Shown here piece after piece: positions 36,982 to 45,991 of a DNA stretch of 64,000 bases; the first letter of the stretch is position 1, and every line of letters starts with the position of its first letter. Source of the DNA: Bifidobacterium xylocopae (GTDB lineage Bacteria; Actinomycetota; Actinomycetes; Actinomycetales; Bifidobacteriaceae); the NCBI RefSeq assembly GCF_003315615.1, contig NZ_PDCH01000008.1:20204-84203 (forward strand). The letters are read 5' to 3'. The translations under genes and the position numbers were made by a program. Under the pieces are notes generated by a model that ran no database searches, was not told the DNA's origin, and saw only the letters and a program-made list of their open reading frames with translations.

Positions 36982-37264
36982 GTCCACCTCCGTCGCCGCC
37001 GCATATCAGCGTACTGTATTCAAGGGCGGCCGGCCCATAAGGCCGACGCCCGCATCCGAGCCCTGCAGGTCAGCCCACAGGGAATCGCCGATCCGCCGGT
37101 TCTACCGGCTGGACCCAAGTGGAGGGGGCCTATGCGGCAGCCCACCTCCCGGCATGACAGGTAACCATTCTACCCCCTGCGCAGGACCCGTTTCCACCCA
37201 TGCCCGGCCGTGGCCACGATCAGGCCGGGGGAATGCGGCAGCGGGCGCGCCGCGCTCCAAGGCA
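36982..37264 (-). other. rplS leader region
   Basis: About 280 bases between the rplS start and the pgi terminator. Several short GC-rich inverted repeats are present (for instance GCCGGT...ACCGGC near 37100), which could form a structured 5' leader. No gene is supportable here. Confidence 0.4.
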
Positions 37265-37289
37265 GGCCCCGCCCGTCGGAGGCGGGGCC
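37265..37289 (-). terminator. Terminator after pgi
   Basis: A perfect 9-bp stem GGCCCCGCC / GGCGGGGCC with a 7-base loop lies 8 bases past the pgi stop. Confidence 0.75.
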
Positions 37290-37297
37290 GACCCAGC

Positions 37298-38992
37298 TCA
37301 GTTGCGGTGGGCCCTGTAGAAGGCGATCAGCGCACGGGTGGACTGGTCCTGTCCGGCCAGGGCCGCGTCGTCCTTGGAGATGGCGGGGGTGATTTCCTGG
37401 GCCAGCTTCTTACCCAGCTCCACACCCCACTGGTCGTAGGAGTCGATCCCCCAGACCGTGCCCTCGGTCAGCGTGATGTGCTCATAGAGAGCGATCAGCT
37501 CACCCAGGGAATAAGGTGTGAGCGCCTGTCCGAAGATGGAGGTGGTGGGACGGTTGCCGGTGAAGACACGGGCGGGGACGATGGCCTCCGCAGTGCCTTC
37601 GGCACGCACCTCGTCGGCCGTCTTGCCGAAAGCCAAGGCCTTTGTCTGGGCGAAGTAGTTGGCCAGAAGGAGCTCATGCACGTCCTGGTCGCCGTCCTTG
37701 GCCGGATTCGGCGTATTCGCGAAGGCGATGAAGTCGGCCGGGATCAGACGGGTGCCCTGGTGAATCAGCTGGTAGAAGGCGTGCTGGCCGTTGGTGCCGG
37801 GCTCACCCCAGAAGATTTCGCCGGTCTGCGTGGTGACGGGCGTGCCGTCCCAGCGCACGGACTTGCCGTTGGACTCCATCGTGAGCTGCTGCAGGTATGC
37901 CGGGAAGCGGTGCAGGTACTGGTCATAGGGCAGGACCGCATGGGAGTGGGCACCGAAGAAGTTGACGTACCACACGTTCATCAGGCCCATGAGCGCCACC
38001 ACGTTGCGCTCGAACGGGGTGGTTCGGTAATAGGTGTCGATCGCATGGAAGCCCTGCAGGAACTCCTCGAAGCGCTTGGGCCCGAAGACGATGGCCAGCG
38101 AGGTGCCCACGGCGGAGTCCACCGAGTAGCGGCCGCCCACCCAGTTCCAGAAGCCGAATGCGTTGGCCGGATCGATGCCGAAGGCCTCAACCTTGTCAAG
38201 GGCCGTGGAAACGGCGATGAAGTGGCGCTTGACGGCTTCGGCGCAGGAGGCGTCCGACCCGTCGATGACGCCCTTGGACTTCAGCCTGCCCAGCAGCCAG
38301 GCGCGGGCCTCCCGGGCGTTGGTCAGGGTCTCCAGGGTGGAGAAGGTCTTGGAGACGATCACGAACAGGGTGGTCTCGGGGTCCAGGTCCCTGGTCTTCT
38401 CGGCCAGGTCGTTGGGGTCGACGTTCGAGATGTAGCGGGCGGAGATGCCGGCATCCGCATAGGGCTTCAGGGCCTCATAGACCATGACGGGCCCAAGGTC
38501 GGAGCCCCCGATCCCGATGTTGACCACGGTCTCGATTCGCTTGCCGGACACACCCTTCCACTCGCCCGAACGCACCTGGTCGGCGAAGGCGTATACCCGC
38601 TCCAGGGTCTCCCGCACATCCTTGACCACATCCTGGCCATCGACGATCAGCTTGCCCTTGTCGTCATCGGGACGGCGCAGTGCCGTGTGCAGGACAGCGC
38701 GGTCCTCGGTGTTGTTGATGTGGCCGCCGGTGAACATCTGCTCGATGCGCTCGTCCAGGTGCACGTCCTTGGCCAGCTGTGCGAAGAGCCCCAGCGTCTC
38801 CGGCTTGATCAGGTTCTTGGAGAGGTCGAAGTGCAGGTCGCCCGCCTCGAAGCTGAGCTTCGCGGTGCGCTCGGGATCGGCCGCGAACCAGTTGCGCAGG
38901 TTGATTCCTTCGGCCTGCATCGCGTCGAAGTGCCGCTGGAGCTGAGCCCAGGCCGCCGTCTTGCTGGCGTCCACAGGAGGATTGATGGCCAT
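37298..38992 (-). CDS. pgi: Glucose-6-phosphate isomerase
   Basis: A 564-residue cytosolic enzyme that interconverts glucose 6-phosphate and fructose 6-phosphate. In bifidobacteria it feeds the fructose-6-phosphate phosphoketolase pathway. Signatures are intact: [25 protein letters not shown] and [17 protein letters not shown]. The length suits the large bacterial/eukaryotic type. The upstream region carries an AACCGGTT palindrome also found before araB. Confidence 0.97.
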   Translation of the reverse strand: MAINPPVDASKTAAWAQLQRHFDAMQAEGINLRNWFAADPERTAKLSFEAGDLHFDLSKNLIKPETLGLFAQLAKDVHLDERIEQMFTGGHINNTEDRAVLHTALRRPDDDKGKLIVDGQDVVKDVRETLERVYAFADQVRSGEWKGVSGKRIETVVNIGIGGSDLGPVMVYEALKPYADAGISARYISNVDPNDLAEKTRDLDPETTLFVIVSKTFSTLETLTNAREARAWLLGRLKSKGVIDGSDASCAEAVKRHFIAVSTALDKVEAFGIDPANAFGFWNWVGGRYSVDSAVGTSLAIVFGPKRFEEFLQGFHAIDTYYRTTPFERNVVALMGLMNVWYVNFFGAHSHAVLPYDQYLHRFPAYLQQLTMESNGKSVRWDGTPVTTQTGEIFWGEPGTNGQHAFYQLIHQGTRLIPADFIAFANTPNPAKDGDQDVHELLLANYFAQTKALAFGKTADEVRAEGTAEAIVPARVFTGNRPTTSIFGQALTPYSLGELIALYEHITLTEGTVWGIDSYDQWGVELGKKLAQEITPAISKDDAALAGQDQSTRALIAFYRAHRN

Positions 38993-39049
38993 CTGAGGGT
39001 CCTTTCGTCGGGGAAATGCCGTCCGCGATCCACCTGCCGTTGGGCTGGG

Positions 39050-39063
39050 CGAACCGGTTTGCT
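39050..39063. promoter_or_regulatory. Operator-like palindrome upstream of pgi
   Basis: GCGAACCGGTTTGC, with core AACCGGTT, lies about 60 bases before the pgi start and resembles the 33535 element at araB. A common LacI-type regulator is possible but unproven. Confidence 0.35.
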
Positions 39064-39127
39064 ACCACTGCTTACGCTACTCACAAAAGCAGACAGAAAG
39101 GCACAAAAAAGCAAATGTCCGGGCGGT

Positions 39128-40381
39128 TCACCCCAGACACGTACGTCGCCGCTTGCCCAGGCCCAGCAAGCGCAGGGCGGGCTGCCGCACCAGGAGGTCC
39201 AGCAGGAGCACAATCAGGGTGAAAACGAGCGAAAAAGCCAACCCAGCCGCGAAGAACGCGATGAAGGCCGGCGTGGTCCCGCCGTGCAAGGCCTCGGCCA
39301 GCAGTTTCTCGCAGGCGGGCGCCCACCAGTCGTGGGCCAGGGATTGAACAATGTAAAAACCGAGAATGCCCGAGGCCAGCGCCGCGATTGCACTTCGTCC
39401 CTTACCGGCCGGCTCCGCCGTCGAACCGCTCCTATCCGGCTGCAGGGCGCACCAGCACAGGGCGGCCAGTGCCAGTGCGAAGGCGAGCAGGGATGTGGAC
39501 TTGAAAGACAGCGCATAGAGCGCTGCAGCGGATCCGCGCATGGCCCAGTAACCGGTGAGGATCAGGGTGAGGACCAGTAGGCAGCCCAGGGCCCTGCCCC
39601 AGAAAAGGGAGCCGGTCCAGGCGGAGCGGCCGGATGGCTGTGACCGCTGCCGTACGGCCCACCCCAGGGCACCGGCTACAGCGAAGGACACCAGATAGGT
39701 GAGTGCACTCATCTGCTTGCGCCAGTCGAGCAGACCCCGGGCCGCCGTATCGCCCTGGTTCACGAAAGCGATGTATCCGTTGAGCACTTGGACGGCCACC
39801 AGCAGCAGAACACCGCAGGCCCGCGCCCAGCCGGAGCCGGAACAGCGGCGCAGGAGCCAGGCCCAGGCGGGTGCCAGCAACACGAACAGCATGTAAAGCC
39901 ACACGAATTCGAGACCGGGGCCGACCCATTGCAGCCTGCCCGCGGCGGGCAAGGTATGGAAGCGAGCGTTGGCCGCAACCAGCAGCAGCGCATACAGAGC
40001 GATTGTGGCAAGCACCGGAAGGCAGCGGCGTACCCCCGCCAGCAGCTGCGAGCGCCAGTAGCCCGGGGAATCGGCCTGGGACGCCATGCCCGGCACCAGA
40101 TACCAGGCGGAGATCATGTAGAACACATGGTTGCCCCAGGAGCCCAGCAGGGCGATCAGACCCAGCAGCCACAGGGCCCAGCCCGGCCGGTTGGGCAAGG
40201 CCGAGACCACCAAGGCGGGCAGGGCATCAGATGGGTCGACGGCAGCCGGATGGGTGGCGGCCCAGAACCAGGGCGAGAATACATGGAACACGGAGATGCC
40301 GGCTATGGCGGCCAAACGGAGGGCCTCCACGCGTATGTTCCTGGGCTTGCGGACCGGCCTTGGGGCGCTACGGCTGTCCAC
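39128..40381 (-). CDS. Membrane acyltransferase (acyltransferase-3 family-like)
   Basis: A 417-residue protein with about ten membrane helices. The N-terminus RVEALRLAAIAGISVFHVF matches the acyltransferase-3 motif of enzymes that O-acylate cell-surface polysaccharides. A GTG start follows the stop of the guanylyltransferase gene after three bases, so the pair is likely co-expressed. The two may act on an exopolysaccharide or glycan; this is inference from adjacency. Confidence 0.8.
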   Translation of the reverse strand: MDSRSAPRPVRKPRNIRVEALRLAAIAGISVFHVFSPWFWAATHPAAVDPSDALPALVVSALPNRPGWALWLLGLIALLGSWGNHVFYMISAWYLVPGMASQADSPGYWRSQLLAGVRRCLPVLATIALYALLLVAANARFHTLPAAGRLQWVGPGLEFVWLYMLFVLLAPAWAWLLRRCSGSGWARACGVLLLVAVQVLNGYIAFVNQGDTAARGLLDWRKQMSALTYLVSFAVAGALGWAVRQRSQPSGRSAWTGSLFWGRALGCLLVLTLILTGYWAMRGSAAALYALSFKSTSLLAFALALAALCWCALQPDRSGSTAEPAGKGRSAIAALASGILGFYIVQSLAHDWWAPACEKLLAEALHGGTTPAFIAFFAAGLAFSLVFTLIVLLLDLLVRQPALRLLGLGKRRRTCLG

Positions 40382-40384
40382 GCC

Positions 40385-41509
40385 CTACAGAATGCCTTCC
40401 CGGCCATCTTCGGCCAGCTTGGCGACCATGTCCTTGACCTCCTGGCTGCGGGCGCGTGGGGCCACCAGCAGGGCATCGGGCGTGTCCACCACGACCATGT
40501 CGTCGACGCCCAGCAGCGCCACGAGCCGGCCCGACCCCGGCAGCACCACGTCTCCGGCCGAGTCCAGGCACTCGACCAGGTCCGAATCCCCCAGGATCTT
40601 CATGTTGCTTCGATCGGAGGAAGGCAGCAGGGCTGCGGCGGAGTTGAAGTCGCCGATGTCATCCCAGCCGAAGCCGCCGGGCACCACGGCCACACCACCG
40701 TCAGCCGACAGGGGTTCGGCCACCGAGTAGTCGAAGGCTATCTTCTCGATGCCGGCCCAGTGCCCGTCCATGGCGGCCCGCCGCTCCTCCTCCCCCTGGT
40801 CCCAGGCCTGCGCGATGGCCATGACGGACTGGTGAAGCCGGGGTCGATACCGTCTGAGGCAGTCGAGGACCACGTCGGCCCGCATGACGAACATGCCGGC
40901 GTTCCAGCGGTATTCCCCGGTGGCCAGGTAGGCCTGGGCCGTGGCCGCGTCCGGCTTCTCCACGAACTCGCTGACCAGCCGCGCGTCGGGGGCGTCAGGA
41001 ACCCGGTCCGCCAGTGAGGGGCCCTGGTGGATGTATCCGAAGGCCGTGGAGGGACGCGAGGCCGCTATGCCGATCGTGGCCACATATCCGGCCCGGGCGG
41101 CGGCCACGGCCTGGCGCACCGACATGGCGAAGGCCCCGTCATCACGGATAACATGGTCGGCCGCGAAGGATCCCACGACGATGCGTTCCCCATGCCGTCG
41201 GGCCAGCACGGCTGTGGCCAGGGCGATCGCGGCTGTGGAGTCGCGCGGCACCGGCTCTGCGAACACTGCGTCCGGCCCCAGCCCGGGCAGTTGCCTACGC
41301 ACAGCGTCAACATGCTGCACCCCGGTCGAAACGGCCACATGGTCCTCCCCGCAGATGGAGGCCAGTCGATCGAAAGTGGCCTGGATCATGGTGCGACCCT
41401 GGCCCAACAGGTCGAAAAGGAACTTCGGCCGTCCCTTGCGGCTCAGGGGCCACAGTCTGGTACCCACTCCCCCGGCGGGGATGATGGCGTAGAAATCGTC
41501 CATGCTCAT
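40385..41509 (-). CDS. Mannose-1-phosphate guanylyltransferase
   Basis: A 374-residue nucleotidyltransferase producing GDP-mannose from mannose 1-phosphate and GTP. The nucleotide-binding motif IIPAGGVGTRLWPLSRKGRP is complete, with the downstream FVEKPD motif and GWDDIGDF. It is the single-domain type, without the phosphomannose isomerase fusion. ATG at 41509 or 41503; GGGGGT precedes the first. It is followed by the membrane acyltransferase. Confidence 0.92.
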   Translation of the reverse strand: MSMDDFYAIIPAGGVGTRLWPLSRKGRPKFLFDLLGQGRTMIQATFDRLASICGEDHVAVSTGVQHVDAVRRQLPGLGPDAVFAEPVPRDSTAAIALATAVLARRHGERIVVGSFAADHVIRDDGAFAMSVRQAVAAARAGYVATIGIAASRPSTAFGYIHQGPSLADRVPDAPDARLVSEFVEKPDAATAQAYLATGEYRWNAGMFVMRADVVLDCLRRYRPRLHQSVMAIAQAWDQGEEERRAAMDGHWAGIEKIAFDYSVAEPLSADGGVAVVPGGFGWDDIGDFNSAAALLPSSDRSNMKILGDSDLVECLDSAGDVVLPGSGRLVALLGVDDMVVVDTPDALLVAPRARSQEVKDMVAKLAEDGREGIL

Positions 41510-41640
41510 ACCCCCATTCTCGCAAGGGACCCGTACAGCTGCCGCCGTGCCAGGTGACTGGACAAATCGAGCCCACCCGCTACAATCTTCTATGTTGTCC
41601 ATGGTCGCCGGCGGTGAACACTTCCGGCTCCGGGCGGCAG

Positions 41641-41713
41641 GCCACTTTAGCTCAGTTGGCAGAGCGTCTCACTCGTAATGAGAAGGTCGACAGTTCGATT
41701 CTGTCAAGTGGCT
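41641..41713 (+). tRNA. tRNA-Thr (anticodon CGT)
   Basis: A full 73-base cloverleaf: acceptor stem GCCACTT / AAGTGGC, D-arm GCTC...GAGC, anticodon stem TCTCA / TGAGA with loop CTCGTAA, and T-arm GACAG TTCGATT CTGTC. The anticodon CGT reads ACG codons. CCA is not encoded. Confidence 0.97.
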
Positions 41714-41878
41714 CCCTTTCCTCCACCCGGCTCATCGTCGCCGGCGTTCCCTGGTGAAATTGACAGCCCCATGCTCTATGACGCCACCCCATACCCGAAT
41801 CCTCATTGTCCCCGGCGTGATTCTGCCTTGCGGCCCCACCCGTCCCCTGTCCAATGGACGGGCTGTTGCTCCCACAAG

Positions 41879-41960
41879 TGCGCACGGGGGGACTTGAACC
41901 CCCACGACCGAAGTCACAGGAACCTAAATCCTGCGCGTCTACCGATTCCGCCACGTGCGC
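41879..41960 (-). tRNA. tRNA-Leu (anticodon TAG)
   Basis: 82 bases on the minus strand: acceptor GCGCACG / CGTGCGC, a Leu-type D-arm, anticodon stem CAGGA / TCCTG with TAG in the loop, a long variable arm (GTGACTTCGGTCGT) and T-arm GGGGG TTCAAGT CCCCC. It reads CTA and CTG-type Leu codons. Confidence 0.95.
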
Positions 41961-42071
41961 CTGGGCCAGCGGCCCGCATTCAATCTAGCACGGCCCCGGG
42001 TTCACACCCGCCAGGCCAGACCGGGGAGGGCCGATCCGGACATCCCCCGACCGTCACGGACCAACCCCCTC

Positions 42072-44735
42072 TCACCGGGATCCGGCCTGCTCGCGGAGCC
42101 TTCGGACCACCACAGCGCCCAGGAAGCCCACGGCCAGACCGGCATACACCATCCAACCATGGCCCCCGGCCAGGGGCAGGCTACCCACGTTGGCCGGCTC
42201 GGTCAACTGCACAATCCTCGGGGCGGACTGATTGTCCGCCGCGTCCTCGGCCCTTACGGTCACCTCCCCCTTCCGCATGCCGGCCGGCGTGGAAATGGAC
42301 CAGGCGCCCTGTCCGTCGGCGACCGTCGAAGCGTGGCCCCCATCCGGCCAGGTGACGCTGATGCGGGCCCCAGGCTCCGGCGAATGCGACCTTCCCCCGA
42401 CGGCCTTCCCGCTCACCTGCCCCAGGTCGGAGGCCGATACACCCGGGTCGGGCGGGTCCATATCCACGCGCATCGCAAAATCACGGGAGGCCGATTCCGC
42501 ACCGGCCCGGTTGACCAGTACGGCAACGAAACGGAAGGTCTCCCCCTTCCCGTCGGCGGGTTGGCGGTCCAGGAAATACTTCGGCTCGGCCTCCAGCTCC
42601 CACTGCTGGTCACCTGCGGGGATTGATTCGATCCGGGCCACCACGGCGGTGTCGGGCATGGGGCCCGCCTCCGGTCCGCCTGACGGCGTTTGCAGGGTCG
42701 GCGCTTTGCGCGCGTGGGATACGGCCGACGTCCGGGTCTGCGGTGCCTCCGTCGATTCCTTTCCCTCCGCCGCCCCGGTCCGGCCGGCGCCATCCGGGTC
42801 GGGCAGGGCGTAGACCTTGAGGGCGTCCCCGTCGTGTATGGGCGCGGCGGTGCCTGCCAGCGTGAGTTTCGAGCCGTCCGGCAGCACTCCGTTGACCGTA
42901 TGCGGCACCGCGACCGACGTCACCTTCGGTGCGGGGTCCTTGTCGGCCATGAAGTGGACCGTGACGGTGTTGGAGAACTCCGAAGTCAGGTCGTAGCCGC
43001 TGCTGGTCTCGGTCTGCCAGGCGTGGTAACGCCGGGTGCCGGATTCGGTGTTCGCAGGCGAAGCGGTGTTCGGGTCCCTGATCGCCCATGTTCCGTCCTC
43101 GGCCACCGTGGTCCGGCCTATCAGCACTCCTTTGGTGTCGGGGTCATCGGGGGCGTCGGGCTTGATGGGTTTGGCGGGGTCCTGCGCATACAGGCTCAGC
43201 AGGTCGCCGGGTTCGCCGCTGCCGGAGATGAGTGGGGTCAGGCTGCCGGCGTAGGAACCGTCTTTGGGGCTGCTGATGACCGGTCGGTCCGGCCGCGCCA
43301 CGTCATAGCGGTAGTAGGCCGTGTCCACGGTCCATCCCATGCTGATGCGCTCGGCGATCGTGTGCTGATCCATGTCCGCGCTGATGCCTGCATCAGGGTT
43401 GTAGAAATCCTTCATCGGCTCCGCGTCGCAGCCCGTGATGCTCCCATCCGGGTTGGTGGTGATCGGCCACGTCACCAGTTTGAAGTATCCGTCGAGGCCA
43501 TCGGCCTCCTTGGCCAGTTTGAAATCGATGGAGCCGTCGGCGTGTTGGGCGGAGGGTTTGCCTGCGCCGGGTCCGGGTGCGAGCAGGTAGTTCTTCTTGT
43601 CGCTCCGGACCGGTTCATTGAAGGAGGACGAGGCGTTGGCATCCGGCGGCGGCACGGCTGCCACGACCCTCTTCTGGCCGTCCACGCGCTGCACCTGGGG
43701 GGTCAGCGAGGACACAGGAACCCACTTGCCGGCTTTGGTGCCTAGCCATTGGTAGTAGAACGAGGTGTTGCGGGAGCATCGTTTGCCGGTGTCCTGGTCG
43801 GGGTTGTACCAGTAGACGAAGAAGGACTTGCTGGGTGCCACGCCCGCACGTTCGGGGCGGCCGGCGAAGCCATGGTCGGTGACCAACCCCCAATTCGCCT
43901 GGCCCCCGCTCCACAGGGCGGGGTTGGCGTCCCAGCCGATGAAGGACATGGGGCCATTGCAGGCGGGGTAGGCGGAGCCCGGGCTGCAATAGGGGGTGTA
44001 CACGTAGGCCGGGTGGTCCGCCGCTATGTTGGTGGACCGTTCCGGATCCAGGCTGGCCGCGGCGTCGAAGCTGATGCTGTCGGTGTTGGCCCAGGGTTTG
44101 CCATCATCGCCGACGGTCGCATAGACATATTGGTTGATCCGGGCGCCGCCCACGCGCTCCGTGTCGACGAAGTCCGTGGCCCCCGGGTCATAGCTCCCCG
44201 GCGAGGCGTCATTGGGGTAGTCGATGTCGCACTCCATCGAGATGTTCAGATAGTCGTAGGCACCGGAATTGATGACGGTGTGTATCGTGTAGAAACCGTC
44301 CACATTGCTGGCCCATCGGCTGGCGCCGGCACCGTTCTCCCCAAGGGTGTTCAGGTAATGCAAATGGTTGTACTGGGTGACCCGTTTGCCGACGCCATAA
44401 TACGAATACAGTATGTTCAAGCCGCACTTGTCGGCACCGCTGACGCTGATCGCCCCCTCCGGCACGCACTCCGGGTTCACCAGCCCGTGGGCCACCCGCA
44501 GGATGAAATCCATCCTCAACTCGTCGTTCTGGGTGTCAATCCGGTCGTTGTAGGCGAGCATCTGGTACAGCTGCGGCTTACGATCAGGCTTGCGCGCATC
44601 CATCCCGCCCTCGGCGCTGAGATCGGCGCTCGCCGTGGCCGCCGGCCTGAGTACGCCGAACACCGCCACGATCGTCAGCAGGGCCGCCAGACACACGGCC
44701 CCCGTTCTTCCACCATCGTTCTTCCTCATCATCAC
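42072..44735 (-). CDS. Large sortase-anchored adhesin, paralogue of the pilus tip-like protein
   Basis: 887 residues. After the signal peptide (cut near ATASA) comes a domain of about 400 residues that I do not recognise, starting KPQLYQMLAYNDRIDTQNDE, shared with the protein at 47929-50544. It includes a Cys-containing region (CNGPMSFIGWD), an aromatic stretch (SFFVYWYNP) and the motif DGLDGYFKLVTWP. Bacterial Ig-like domains follow, then a sorting signal LPLAG (about 853), a helix and a basic tail. It lies 3' of the sortase gene behind an AT-rich 260-base gap, so it may have its own promoter. A second tip or surface adhesin is likely. The exact start (GTG 44735 or ATG 44732/44729) is uncertain. 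Confidence 0.85.
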   Translation of the reverse strand: MMMRKNDGGRTGAVCLAALLTIVAVFGVLRPAATASADLSAEGGMDARKPDRKPQLYQMLAYNDRIDTQNDELRMDFILRVAHGLVNPECVPEGAISVSGADKCGLNILYSYYGVGKRVTQYNHLHYLNTLGENGAGASRWASNVDGFYTIHTVINSGAYDYLNISMECDIDYPNDASPGSYDPGATDFVDTERVGGARINQYVYATVGDDGKPWANTDSISFDAAASLDPERSTNIAADHPAYVYTPYCSPGSAYPACNGPMSFIGWDANPALWSGGQANWGLVTDHGFAGRPERAGVAPSKSFFVYWYNPDQDTGKRCSRNTSFYYQWLGTKAGKWVPVSSLTPQVQRVDGQKRVVAAVPPPDANASSSFNEPVRSDKKNYLLAPGPGAGKPSAQHADGSIDFKLAKEADGLDGYFKLVTWPITTNPDGSITGCDAEPMKDFYNPDAGISADMDQHTIAERISMGWTVDTAYYRYDVARPDRPVISSPKDGSYAGSLTPLISGSGEPGDLLSLYAQDPAKPIKPDAPDDPDTKGVLIGRTTVAEDGTWAIRDPNTASPANTESGTRRYHAWQTETSSGYDLTSEFSNTVTVHFMADKDPAPKVTSVAVPHTVNGVLPDGSKLTLAGTAAPIHDGDALKVYALPDPDGAGRTGAAEGKESTEAPQTRTSAVSHARKAPTLQTPSGGPEAGPMPDTAVVARIESIPAGDQQWELEAEPKYFLDRQPADGKGETFRFVAVLVNRAGAESASRDFAMRVDMDPPDPGVSASDLGQVSGKAVGGRSHSPEPGARISVTWPDGGHASTVADGQGAWSISTPAGMRKGEVTVRAEDAADNQSAPRIVQLTEPANVGSLPLAGGHGWMVYAGLAVGFLGAVVVRRLREQAGSR

Positions 44736-44879
44736 CTGCTGCCGGCATCCAGTAGACGGGGCGCTTGCGAGCGCCCGCCGTCCTCGTCGTCTTCACGCCA
44801 AGGTGGGGTGTCAGGCATCCGCCCTCATCGACCCACCGCCATCACAGGAAGCGGCTGACCGCTCCTGGCATAGGTGAAC

Positions 44880-44995
44880 AGGAAAACACAACTGATGTAT
44901 TTAATCAAGCATATTTATTCGATAGATAGAGCTATCGCATAGCTTTATTCCGCATTATTCCTGACCTTAAGAGGGTCTACCGGCATTTGTGTGAC
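44880..44995 (-). promoter_or_regulatory. AT-rich region between the sortase and the second adhesin
   Basis: About 115 bases of strikingly AT-rich sequence in a GC-rich neighbourhood, with a small CGATAG / CTATCG hairpin. It probably contains the promoter of the adhesin gene that starts at 44735, and perhaps the end of the pilus transcript. Confidence 0.45.
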
Positions 44996-45991
44996 TTAAT
45001 AAACATTGAGCTTATCAAGTAATTTCCCGGCCCCTGAGTCCCCGTTCCTGCGGGCATGGCGGGCGCTCAATGTCCGTCGCCTGGTCGAGGCGAACGCACC
45101 CACCCCGATGGCAAAGGCGGCCAGGCCGCAGCCCAACCCGATCAGGACCGCGTCCTTGGGGGCGTCATCCGGTTCAGGCACGACCCTCGGTATCGGGGCG
45201 CGCTCCCCGGTCAGCACCAGCCTCTGCGTATTGACCCCATAAGGGGTGCAGGTCATCAACGTGACCAGGTCCTTGCCCTGCACGACGGTGTACAGGTGCG
45301 TGTCATCGGGATCGACGACATGGATCGCGGTGATCCGGTACCCCATGGTCCGGCCCAGGGTGTCCACATAGAACACATCGCCGGGCTTGAGCTCATCCAG
45401 CCGCGTGAAGAGCAGGGCACCGGGCAGCCCCCGGTGCCCGGTCAGCACCGCGTTCGTCGACGGTCCCCCCACCGGCAGGCTGGTACCGTACAGGTGCCCG
45501 GAGCCCTGGGAGAGCGACTGGTCGGAGGTTCCATGGTAGATGGGCATATTCAGGGAAATCCTCGGCACCCGCACCGAGCCCATCAGTCCTCCACCGGTGT
45601 TGAGCAGGCCCTGGTAGTCGTGGTCGCGCTCGGCCATGGAGGCCTGCCGGCCACCCTGCAGATTGGGGGGCAGGAAAGGGTCCGAAGCCTCCCCCAAGGT
45701 CCCCTGCCCGCTGGCCGCTATCCGGCGGTTGTAGGCCCGGGCCAGCCTGAGCTCGCGCGCCACCCGCCCCTGGGGCCAGGCCGCGACGGCGCGAGCGCCC
45801 CGTTCCACAGCCCGCTGTTCAGCGCGCATATGGATCAACTGGGCCGAGGGGATCCACAAGAGAGCGCCCGCCGCCACCGTCAGACACAGGACGATCAGGG
45901 CCACCAGGAGCCTGTCGCCTCTGCGTTTACGGTCGCTGCGGACCCCCTGCCAATCCGCCTCGGGTCCGAAGACCGCCTCCTGGAAGCTCAG
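44996..45991 (-). CDS. Class C (pilin) sortase
   Basis: A cysteine transpeptidase that joins pilin subunits. Catalytic His is in LTGHRGLPG, Cys in VTLMTCTPYG and Arg in NTQRL. The lid motif DPF (EASDPFLPP) and a second, C-terminal helix mark class C. The usual start call is a GTG at 45904, but that falls at the edge of the first helix. The frame continues upstream through a normal-looking cytoplasmic segment (SFQEAVFGPEADWQ, RSDRKRRGDR) to a CTG at 45991, which overlaps the pilin TGA by four bases, as an ATGA junction would. There is no ATG, GTG or TTG between. I use the CTG tentatively. Confidence 0.75.
   Translation of the reverse strand: MSFQEAVFGPEADWQGVRSDRKRRGDRLLVALIVLCLTVAAGALLWIPSAQLIHMRAEQRAVERGARAVAAWPQGRVARELRLARAYNRRIAASGQGTLGEASDPFLPPNLQGGRQASMAERDHDYQGLLNTGGGLMGSVRVPRISLNMPIYHGTSDQSLSQGSGHLYGTSLPVGGPSTNAVLTGHRGLPGALLFTRLDELKPGDVFYVDTLGRTMGYRITAIHVVDPDDTHLYTVVQGKDLVTLMTCTPYGVNTQRLVLTGERAPIPRVVPEPDDAPKDAVLIGLGCGLAAFAIGVGAFASTRRRTLSARHARRNGDSGAGKLLDKLNVY

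Noticed and set aside
36692..39580. A 962-codon open frame on the plus strand opposite rplS and pgi
   Set aside because: It is antisense to two certain genes and reflects high-GC codon bias; no ribosome site and no recognisable domain.
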